Shown here in pieces: positions 14,662 through 22,800 of a DNA stretch of 42,540 nucleotides (position 1 is its first letter; each line of letters opens with the position of its first letter). The notes beneath the pieces are model-generated. The model was not told the origin of the DNA. It ran no database searches and saw only the letters and a list, made by a program, of their open reading frames with translations. The translations under genes were made by a program, and so were the position numbers. The stretch spans positions 1 through 42,540 of the forward strand of contig JBDTRY010000009.1 of the NCBI GenBank assembly GCA_039931435.1, in the 5' to 3' direction. Source of the stretch: JBDTRY01 sp039931435 (GTDB lineage Bacteria > Acidobacteriota > Thermoanaerobaculia > Gp7-AA8).

Positions 14662-15519
14662 CTACTTCCCCTTCCACTCCGCGAGGAGCTTTTCCGTTGC
14701 CGCAGTGTTCGCTTTCGGTGTCGCCGCCTGGCCGAGTTTGATCGCTTCTTCTGCCAGAGCGATGGCCTGTTTCGTGTCGCCCTTCTTTGCCAGCATGCGC
14801 GCTTTGAGGTTCAGATTCGAATAGTTGCGGTTGATGCCGATCGATTTATCGAGCCAACCCTCGCTCTCCGGCCATCCGGCGTTGTCCTCGAAGGCGTACG
14901 CCGCCGCCCGATAGGCGGGCTTCCAGTCATCAGCTGCGGCCTTGCTCACGGAGGTCACGGCCCGGGTGTGGGCGTTCGCTTTCGTGTCCACGGTGATCGT
15001 GAATGGAATGACAATTTTCTCCCAGGAAAGCGTGACGTCGGCGGAGTCCTCCGCCACCCTTGGAAAGGCAAACGTCACCAGTTCTTCGCTGGCATCCGCT
15101 GCCTGCGGCTTGACGTTGACGCGCAGAGCATCCTTCGCTGCGTCGTAACTGAACGCGCCCCACTGATCGGAGACCTTGTTGAAGATGAGCGTCCAGTCTC
15201 CCTTCCCAGGAATGGTGAACAGGGCGTACTCGCCGGCGGCCAGGGCATTCCCGTTGATCTTCACGCCATCCGTGAAAGCGATGGTCGTAGCTTCATTGGC
15301 ACCGGTGCGCCAGGGCTGATCGTAGGGAACCAGCGCGCCCCAGATCGTCCGCCCCTTCACGCCGGGGCGGCTGTAGGTGATCGTGACATCGGTGACGCCG
15401 ATCCTTTGTGAAACAGTTGCCTTCTGGCTGAGGCGGGGCGGTTCGAACTGCGCACTCATGGGCAGAACGCAGACCAGGCCCAGTATTATGGAAAGCTGCA
15501 AGGCACGGCTGATCGTCAT
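14662..15519 (-). CDS. Exported DUF2911 protein with TPR-like C-terminus
   Basis: A 285-aa protein with a signal peptide (LQLSIILGLVCVLPMSAQ). Residues from about 28 to 175 form a DUF2911 domain with the hallmark segments ITYSRPGVKGRTIWG, LVPYDQPWRTGANEATTIAF, LAAGEYALFTIP and WTLIFNK. The C-terminal quarter (GWPESEGWLDKSIGINRNYSNLNLKARMLAKKGDTKQAIALAEEAIKLG region) looks like one or two TPR-type helical hairpins. DUF2911 proteins are frequent in Bacteroidota and Acidobacteriota and have no known function. I chose ATG 15519, preceded by AGGAG, over the longer frame. It is divergent from the protein kinase gene across 142 bp. Confidence 0.9.
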   Translation of the reverse strand: MTISRALQLSIILGLVCVLPMSAQFEPPRLSQKATVSQRIGVTDVTITYSRPGVKGRTIWGALVPYDQPWRTGANEATTIAFTDGVKINGNALAAGEYALFTIPGKGDWTLIFNKVSDQWGAFSYDAAKDALRVNVKPQAADASEELVTFAFPRVAEDSADVTLSWEKIVIPFTITVDTKANAHTRAVTSVSKAAADDWKPAYRAAAYAFEDNAGWPESEGWLDKSIGINRNYSNLNLKARMLAKKGDTKQAIALAEEAIKLGQAATPKANTAATEKLLAEWKGK

Positions 15520-15585
15520 AAAGACTCCTGGATGGAATGAATTCATGCTTCGTGCACTCTATCAAATGAGATTGTTCTACCGTTA

Positions 15586-15604
15586 TTGACGATCGCTGCG
15601 TCAA
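15586..15604. promoter_or_regulatory. Inverted repeat between divergent DUF2911 and kinase genes
   Basis: TTGACG and CGTCAA form a perfect 6+6 inverted repeat with a 7-bp spacer. It lies about 17 bp upstream of the -10 box of the kinase gene and upstream of the DUF2911 gene on the other strand, so it could be a regulator site or contain -35 boxes for either direction. Confidence 0.35.
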
Positions 15605-15620
15605 AACAGGCTGTTCGATT

Positions 15621-15626
15621 TATACT
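15621..15626 (+). promoter_or_regulatory. Candidate -10 box for the kinase gene
   Basis: TATACT matches the consensus in 5 of 6 positions and would place the transcription start about 30 bp before the GTG start at 15662. The -35 region at 17 bp spacing (GCGTCA) is poor, which suggests activator dependence or a different sigma factor. Confidence 0.35.
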
Positions 15627-15661
15627 GTCGCCTTTACCGGCCTTTCGGTCCAAAATTCAAC

Positions 15662-18100
15662 GTGAGCACTCCTAAGACCAGATTCAACGCGGGCGACACC
15701 ATCGACGGTCGCTACGAAGTCGTCCAAATGCTGGCTTCCGGCGGGATGGGAGAGTTGTACAAGGTCCGCCACGTCCACCTCGGTGATTTCCGCGTGGTTA
15801 AGGTCCTCAAGTCCCGTTTACTTTCCGACGACACAACCAAGCAACGCTTCCTGCGCGAGGCCAAGCTGGCCGCGTCGATTAAGAATCGGTACCTGGCCTC
15901 CCTGTTCGATTTTTCGTCGCTGGCAGATGGTTCTTACTACATGGTCATGGAGTTCATCTCCGGCGTAACGCTTGCCGAGCGGATCCGTGCAGGCGAGCAT
16001 TTCGAGCTTCCCTTCATCCTTCGGGTCGGGGAGCAGGTACTCAGCGGACTGTCCGCACTCCATGCCGCCGGCATCATCCATCGCGACATCTCGCCGGACA
16101 ACCTGATGCTTACCGAGATCGACGGCACTCCGAGCGTGAAGATCATCGACCTGGGCATCGCCAAGCCGGCAGACGGGGGAGAGGGGTTGACCAGCGACGG
16201 CTTCTTCGTCGGAAAGCTCCACTACGCATCCCCGGAGCAGGCTGGAATGCTCGAGCCGGATCAGAAGCTGGACCAGCGGACGGATCTCTATTCGCTGGGC
16301 GTGGTTCTCTACGAGATGGCGACCGAGCGGATGCCGTTCTCGGCGGAGAGTCCTCAGACCTATTTCCTCAAGCAGGTTTCCGAGGAAGTTCAGCCGATCA
16401 ACCAGCCGGGGGCGATGCCCCGCATTCCATTTGACGCGGAACAGTTCATCCTCAAGCTGCTCAAGCGTGATCGCTCGGAACGATTCGCCGACGCCGCCGA
16501 CGCCATGGCCGGCCTCGAAAAACTGACCGGCGGTCCCTCCGTCACGCAGAAAGCAGTTGCGGAGGACTCGTTCTCCTCCCGCACCCCGAAGCCACCGGAC
16601 CTGGATCTCCCCCGCTCCACCGGACCCACTCCCCTTGGCGGGGGCGCCATGCCTCTGGGTGGGTCGGCTTCACTCGGCGGCGGCACGCCTCAGCAGCGCA
16701 CAACCCCTCCGGAGTTACGCCAGCAGTCCAGCGACCCCAATCAGCTCGGCGAAGCAATTCCCGAGACGGTGATTTTTGATTCGAAGGCGCTGATGGCCGA
16801 GTACGGCAGCGCTGCTTCGGATGAAGACTCGAACGTATTTTCGGATTCGCTCGGATCCTCCCCCCCGACCGGAAAACGACGGGACCGCATCACGGAGGAG
16901 ATTCCTCTGGTTTCCCCTCCTCCCGCCGCGTCGCCGTCCCAGCCGGGGCCGTACGGGGGTGACGACGACCTGACCGTCACCGGTCAGCCGGAGTCCGAGC
17001 CGTTCTACGCTCCCGACCGGACTGTGGTGCAGAGTCTCCCGGATCCGGAGCCGGAGGCGAATTCAGCTCTGGGGATGGGCGCGGGCTCTCTACTGGCCGA
17101 TGAGATCCTGGGTCGAGGTCGCCAGTCGGCTCCTCAGACTCCCACTCGCGCTCCCGCGTTCGAACTTCCTCCGCCTCCACCGGCCACGATGGTCGAGTCC
17201 CTGGAGAACATGGGAATCCCGAATCGAACCGTGATGCACTCCGAACCGGAGCCGGAAGTTTTCGGCCGGACCGTGGCGGAACCATACAACACCGGTAGCG
17301 CCAGCGCATCAGGGTTTCAGCAGGGTCCGATTCCTCCGCCGCCGCCCGTGATGCCCACCCGCCCTGCGAAGAAGAGTTCGGCTATGCCGATCATTCTGGG
17401 CCTGGTCGTTCTGGCGCTTCTGGCAGCGGCCGCGTTCGCGGCCTGGCGTTTCATGGCAGGCCGCACCAGCGAGGCCCCGCCTCCGACGTCGACTGTCGCC
17501 GACTCCACGCAACCGATCGTTCCACCACCCCCGGCCACCACCCCGACGCCGGCGATGATTCAGACTCCGCCTCCGATGAATGACTTCGGAACGTTGAACG
17601 GAACGATGGATCCGAACGTTCTTCCGTCGGAGACACCCTCGACTTCGCCGCTCGAGATCCCGACGCCCACCCCGGCTTCAAGATCCACACCGCGGACGAA
17701 ACGGGAGCCCGCGAAGCGGAGTTCAACACCCACGCCTCATGAATCTGCGGCCCCGACTGCAGCGCCCACGGCCGCACCTCCGCCCACCCCATCTGTTCGC
17801 GTGGGTGAGCTGGTTTCTCCGGGCGCGGGCGTCGTCGACGCCCGGATCACCCGCTGGTCTCCGCCGTCGTACCCGAAGGCTGCCGAACGGCTGCGCGCTG
17901 CAGGAACCAGTGAGCTCAGCGTTCTCGTCGACGAGAACGGCACGCCGCAGGAAGTGAAGGTCGTGAAGTCGAGCGGCTTCGCGCCTCTCGACGAGGAAGC
18001 CGAACGGGTGGCCCGCAAGAGTTCGTACAACGCAGCGACGAAACAGGGTGTGAAGGTGAAGATGTGGATCCCTGTGAAAGTCACTTTCAGCCGCCCCTGA
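15662..18100 (+). CDS. Transmembrane Ser/Thr protein kinase with C-terminal TonB-like domain
   Basis: An 812-aa protein. Residues about 15-275 are a Hanks-type kinase: glycine-rich loop ASGGMGELYKV, ATP lysine Lys47, catalytic HRDISPDN with Asp142, and metal-binding Asp163 in a DLG variant of DFG. A long Pro/Ser-rich linker follows, then one membrane segment at about 575-598. The extracytoplasmic part is again Pro/Thr-rich and ends in a TonB C-terminal-like domain (about 715-812: PSYPKAAERLRAAGTSELSVLVDENG, VVKSSGFAPLDEEAERVAR). So the usual PASTA sensor is replaced by a TonB-type domain. The linker carries repeated Thr-Val motifs (T369, T438, T454, T523, T537) next to Pro and acidic residues. 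The start is GTG 15662. The lipid kinase follows after about 55 bp. Confidence 0.93.
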   Translation: MSTPKTRFNAGDTIDGRYEVVQMLASGGMGELYKVRHVHLGDFRVVKVLKSRLLSDDTTKQRFLREAKLAASIKNRYLASLFDFSSLADGSYYMVMEFISGVTLAERIRAGEHFELPFILRVGEQVLSGLSALHAAGIIHRDISPDNLMLTEIDGTPSVKIIDLGIAKPADGGEGLTSDGFFVGKLHYASPEQAGMLEPDQKLDQRTDLYSLGVVLYEMATERMPFSAESPQTYFLKQVSEEVQPINQPGAMPRIPFDAEQFILKLLKRDRSERFADAADAMAGLEKLTGGPSVTQKAVAEDSFSSRTPKPPDLDLPRSTGPTPLGGGAMPLGGSASLGGGTPQQRTTPPELRQQSSDPNQLGEAIPETVIFDSKALMAEYGSAASDEDSNVFSDSLGSSPPTGKRRDRITEEIPLVSPPPAASPSQPGPYGGDDDLTVTGQPESEPFYAPDRTVVQSLPDPEPEANSALGMGAGSLLADEILGRGRQSAPQTPTRAPAFELPPPPPATMVESLENMGIPNRTVMHSEPEPEVFGRTVAEPYNTGSASASGFQQGPIPPPPPVMPTRPAKKSSAMPIILGLVVLALLAAAAFAAWRFMAGRTSEAPPPTSTVADSTQPIVPPPPATTPTPAMIQTPPPMNDFGTLNGTMDPNVLPSETPSTSPLEIPTPTPASRSTPRTKREPAKRSSTPTPHESAAPTAAPTAAPPPTPSVRVGELVSPGAGVVDARITRWSPPSYPKAAERLRAAGTSELSVLVDENGTPQEVKVVKSSGFAPLDEEAERVARKSSYNAATKQGVKVKMWIPVKVTFSRP

Positions 18101-18155
18101 CACTCCCGTCGCCCGTGGGCTCGGCCATGCCGTTGATTTCAGTGAGCGAACAGCC

Positions 18156-19058
18156 CTGAGCAACCGCCGCGGACTGCTCGTCTACAACCCCGCCGCCGGG
18201 CAGAGAAACCTGACAGCATCGCTCGAAGCGATCGCCCGCCGAATGCCGAAGGCGGGGCTCGATCTCACGCTGATGCCCTCGCGTTCCCCGGCCGATTCCA
18301 GAGAGCGGGTCCGCGTTGCCATCCGCGAAGGCGCCCAGTTGATCGCTGTATGCGGCGGTGACGGCACCATCAACTCGGTGGCGGTGGAACTGGCCGGGAC
18401 AGGAGTTCCGTTGGGGATTCTGCCGGCCGGTACAACCAACGTGCTCGCCCGTGATCTGGAGATCCCGCGATCGCTTCCGCGCGCGGCCGACGTTCTCGTC
18501 CACGGAGTACCTCTCACGATTTCGCTGGGATTGGCGGGCCAGCACCGGTTTCTGATGATGGCCGGGTTCGGATTCGACGCCGTGGTGATGTCCCGGCATA
18601 GCCCGTTTCTGAAACGCTGGTTCGGCCGGACGGCGATCGCCGCACGCTGCGCCGAAGAGATGTTGCGGTTTTCGCCGCCCGGAGTGCGCGTGCGATCCGG
18701 CTCGACGGAGATCGAAGGAAGTCTGGCCATCGCCGCGAATATCCGGCTCTACGGCGGGGAGTTCATCGTGGCGCCCGAAGCAGACCCGACCGACGATGTG
18801 CTCGATATCGTTGTATTCAGGGGATCGTCCCGGGCGGACTATGCCCGATACTTCGCAGCGATGCTCCAGGGCCGCCTGCACCGACTCCCGGACGTGGTCA
18901 CGATCAAATCATCGAAGGCATTGATCGAAGCATCAGGCAATGTGCCGGTGCCCGGGCAGGTCGACGGCGACACCATACTGCAGACGCCCGTCGAGGTCTC
19001 GGTGGAACCTCGAGTGGTGACGGTACTCGTTCCCCGAAACTCCCGATACGTCAGGTAG
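18156..19058 (+). CDS. Diacylglycerol kinase-family lipid kinase (YegS/BmrU-like)
   Basis: About 300 aa, the usual length for this family. The catalytic domain contains AVCGGDGTINSVAVELAG (GGDGT nucleotide-binding motif) and LGILPAGTTNVLARDL, followed by the C-terminal beta-sandwich. These enzymes phosphorylate lipids such as diacylglycerol, or sphingoid and undecaprenyl-type lipids, at the membrane. The start is awkward. The first in-frame ATG (18243) would remove the conserved first strand LLVYNPAAGQ, which is encoded just upstream at 18174-18203. The only in-frame start-like codon covering it is CTG 18156; no ATG, GTG or TTG is available. The alternative is a sequence error near 18140. It lies 55 bp after the kinase gene and is convergent with the EVE gene. 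Confidence 0.85.
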   Translation: MSNRRGLLVYNPAAGQRNLTASLEAIARRMPKAGLDLTLMPSRSPADSRERVRVAIREGAQLIAVCGGDGTINSVAVELAGTGVPLGILPAGTTNVLARDLEIPRSLPRAADVLVHGVPLTISLGLAGQHRFLMMAGFGFDAVVMSRHSPFLKRWFGRTAIAARCAEEMLRFSPPGVRVRSGSTEIEGSLAIAANIRLYGGEFIVAPEADPTDDVLDIVVFRGSSRADYARYFAAMLQGRLHRLPDVVTIKSSKALIEASGNVPVPGQVDGDTILQTPVEVSVEPRVVTVLVPRNSRYVR

Positions 19059-19076
19059 CCGATTGGAAGGGATTCT

Positions 19077-19559
19077 TCACGGTTTCTTCTTTCTACCCAG
19101 CCGCGCCACGATCCGGAATTCCGCCGCTTTCACCGGCTGAATGGACAGCCGCGAGCCCTTCCGTGTCACCTCCATCGATTCCAGTCCGGGCGTCGCTTTC
19201 AACTCCTCCAGCGGGACAACCCGACAAAGCTTCTCAATGAAGCCGATCTCCACGGAGAACCAGGTCGGATCGGCCGGATCACTTTTCGGGTCGAAGTAGC
19301 GGTGCCCTTTCTGAAAAGCGAAGGGATCGGGGTAGCCTCCGCGGCTGATCTCAGCCAGGCCCGTCACTCCTGAAGGATCCGCATTCGAAGCGTAGAAGAG
19401 CACACCATCGCCCTTTTTCATATCGTCGCGGAGGAAGTTCCGCGCCTGAAAGTTCCGCACTCCTTCCCAACCCGTCCTGCCGTCCCTCTCAAGGTCATCG
19501 ATCGAGTACGCCGACGGTTCACATTTCATCAGCCAGAATCGTTTTGCTCTCTTCATCAA
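19077..19559 (-). CDS. EVE-domain protein
   Basis: A 160-aa cytosolic protein that is one EVE domain over nearly its full length: WLMKCEPSAYSIDDLER, WEGVRNFQARNFLRDDMKKGDGVLFY, GVTGLAEISRGGYPDP and the later PLEELKATPGL segment. The fold is related to PUA and YTH domains, and family members (Thy28-like) bind modified bases in nucleic acids. The ATG at 19559 and the next ATG one codon on are both possible starts. It ends 18 bp from the convergent lipid kinase gene and is divergent from the alpha-2-macroglobulin gene across 265 bp, which contains AT-rich patches but no promoter I can call with confidence. Confidence 0.93.
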   Translation of the reverse strand: MMKRAKRFWLMKCEPSAYSIDDLERDGRTGWEGVRNFQARNFLRDDMKKGDGVLFYASNADPSGVTGLAEISRGGYPDPFAFQKGHRYFDPKSDPADPTWFSVEIGFIEKLCRVVPLEELKATPGLESMEVTRKGSRLSIQPVKAAEFRIVARLGRKKKP

Positions 19560-19824
19560 CGGCTCTCCCTGAAATCAAAAATAATTTTCCCGGACGGCGC
19601 CAAAGCGCGCCAGGTTGGCTTGAAAAACGCAAGCATAAAAAAGTCAATGAGTTGACCTCCATGACTGCACCGATCACCTTCACCTCTCCAGAATCATCTC
19701 CCCGCACTGACCAGGCCCATTCGCGGCAGGCGAAGCTGCGTAGAACTCGTGTACCATCTGCTGAATCGTCCCCGACTTGATCTCCGCATTCGACGTTCTC
19801 CGACCACGCTCCCGGAGTCTTCAG

Positions 19825-22800
19825 ATGAAAAAGACTAGCATTGTGTTCTTTCTAGGCCTCCTCTCGGTAGCTTTGCCGGCCGGCGCTGCTGACGCCCTTC
19901 GCGTCGTAAAGGCTGGGCCCGTGGGCGAAATCGCCACGATCGCCGAAGCGAACGAGGTTCGGGTGATCTTCTCGGAGCCGATGGTCGTTCTCGGACGGAT
20001 TCCGGACAAGGTACAGGTCCCGTTCTTTCGAATCTCGCCGGAGCTGCCGGGGACCTTCCGATGGTCGGGGACGACCACGCTGATTTTCACACCGGATCCG
20101 AAGAAGAAACTGCCCAACGCCACGACGTACCAGGTAACAATTTCCGACTCGGCTACGGCCGTGTCCGGAAGTACGCTGCCCCGGCCGTACACCTTCTCCT
20201 TCACAACTCCCACTCTGAAACTCTTGAGGACCCAGTGGTATCGCAAGGACGGTCAGGCGAATGCACCGGTCGTTCTGGCGCTGCGGTTCAATCAGAGAGT
20301 CGACAGGGCCAAGCTCGCCGCCCACATCAAGCTCGCGTACGTATCTCACGACTGGACGCGAGCCGAGCTTCCGCCGGCCGGTCGTGGGTGGCTGGAGAAG
20401 AATGATCCTTCGGCCATTTCCGCATTCAATCGGAAGGTTGCCGCAACGGATCAGGTCGTCCAGGCATCGGGACCGGTTTTCGTGTTCCTGGCCGAGGACT
20501 GGGACAAGAAGCAGTTTCCACAGTCAAATGATCTTGTCGTCCTTCAGACCCGGCCTGGCCTGCCCGCGGACGGCTGGATTCGACTCACCATCGACAGCGG
20601 TGTTCCATCCCTCGAAGGACCGGCCACACCCGACGCCCCGCAGGAGTACGTGGTGAAGCTGTCGAAAACGCTCTTCGCTGACGGACTGGAGTGCACATCC
20701 GCATGCGATCCGGAGTCCTGGAACCCGATTCGATTCAGAGTAAAGGTTCCGGTGAGCGAAGCCCGGAAAAGCATTACGGTCATCGATGTCACCGATCCCG
20801 CACATCCGGTGACCCTCACTCCCCAGAAAGCGCGCGAGAAAACGGTGGACGTCGAGGAGGAAGGCGAAGACTACGATTACGACCAGCAATTCGCCATCAC
20901 CCTGCAGGACCTCGGGTTTACCACTCTGCCGGCTCGCACGTATCGGATCAGTGTTGCCCCCGACCTCAAAGCGTCCGACGGCCAGACACTCGGCTACCAC
21001 TGGGTCGGCATCCTCGAACAATGGCACAAGTCAGCCTTCACGAGCTTCGGTGACGGGCACGGCGTCTGGGAGGCCTCCGGCGGTCCGCTGCTACCTTTTT
21101 CCGCCCGCAACACAAAGAACGTTTCGCAGTGGCTGGCTTCCCTTCGTTTAGATGAGCTCATGCCCACTATGCTCAACGAAGAGAAGGCAGGCTTCCGTCT
21201 CACGCCTTCCACCAAGCCTGTCAACCGCAAGCTGAACCCCACTCCGGACAAGATCCAGTCCTATGGCATGGACATCACCCCCGTAGTGGCAACGTCCGGG
21301 AAGGGACTGGTATGGGCTGCTGTGAAAGATGGAGAGCCCATCCCGCACTCCCATCCTGCCTGGGATGTTTCCGAGCCCAAAGCAACGCTCGTCCAGGTTA
21401 CCGACATGGGCATCTCGGTCAAAGACAGTCCACTGAACACGCTCATCTTCGTGACGCGGCTCGACAACGCTGCTCCCGTGGCCGGGGCCCATGTGTCCAT
21501 TCGCACTCGGGACAACAAGGTGTTCTGGTCGGGGACGACGGATGCGAACGGTCTCGCTCTGGCGCCGAATACCGACATGCGCCTGCGTGCCGAGAAAGAA
21601 GACAGGGAGGCTCGGGCCGCGGACCATCCCGACTCGATGACGGAGGACGAGGAGCCGGGATGGTACGACTTTTACACCCTGCAGTTCGTCGTGACCGCCG
21701 AGAAAGACGGCGACACGGCCTACGTCGCCAGTAACTGGACCGAAGGCGTCGATCCCTGGTCCTTCAATCAGAATTTCAGTTTGTGGGAAGCAAAGCCTCT
21801 GCTTCGCGGCGAGATCTTCGCCGATCGCGGTGTCTACAAGCCGGGCGAGGACGTGCATCTGAAGGCCATCCTCCGCAGTGACACGCCCACCGGCATTCAG
21901 CTGCTGCCGCCGAAGACCGCCGTGGAAATTCTCGTACGCGACGCGGTCGGCAAGGACGTGGACAAGCGCTCCATTACAACGAATCAATGGAGCTCGGGAG
22001 AATGGCTCTTCCACGTCCCCCCGGATGGCTCCCTTGGCAACTACCAGATCACGGCAACGGTGAAGGGCCAGCGCACGGCGCTCAACGGCGAGTTTCTGGT
22101 CGCCGCGTACCGTCGTCCGGATTTTCGCGTTGACCTGTCCCTGTCCGGTACCGACCTCATCGCCGGAAACAAGATGGCTGGCACCGTCAGCGCTCGCTAC
22201 CTGTTCGGCGCGCCGATGGCCTCCCGGCCTGTGCGCTGGACCTATTCCAAGAATCCGGTATTCAGTCCGCCGGCCGCAGTCACGGAACACTTTCCCGATC
22301 GCTACACCTTCGTCGGCGATGACTGGTCCGACGACCAGTCCTGGCCGTCCGGCACGATCTCGAAAAAAGAGGGAACTCTCAACGCGAAGGGTGAGCTGCC
22401 GTTGAGCCTGCCCACGGAGGCTGCCGCCGGAATTCCCTACGATTACAAACTGGAAGGTGAAGTGACTGACGTCTCGCGGCAGCGAATTGCGAACAGGATC
22501 TCGACCCGTGTGCATCCCGCACCCTGGTATGTGGGAGTTCGCACGCCGCCGTACTTCGCCACCACCAGTCTGGACACCGACGTCATCGCCGTAACCCCGG
22601 AAGGACTGATGGCGCCGGGAGTAGGCGTGACTGTCGCTCTGAAGAAGATCCAATGGAACAGCGTCCGGCGCGCTGAGGGCAACGGCTTCTACACCTGGGA
22701 GTCGGAACGCAAAGAGGTGGACGCTGGTAAGTGGGATGTGACGACGGCTGCCAATCCGGTACCTCTGCACATCGACCTGAAGAACGGCGGATATTATGTT

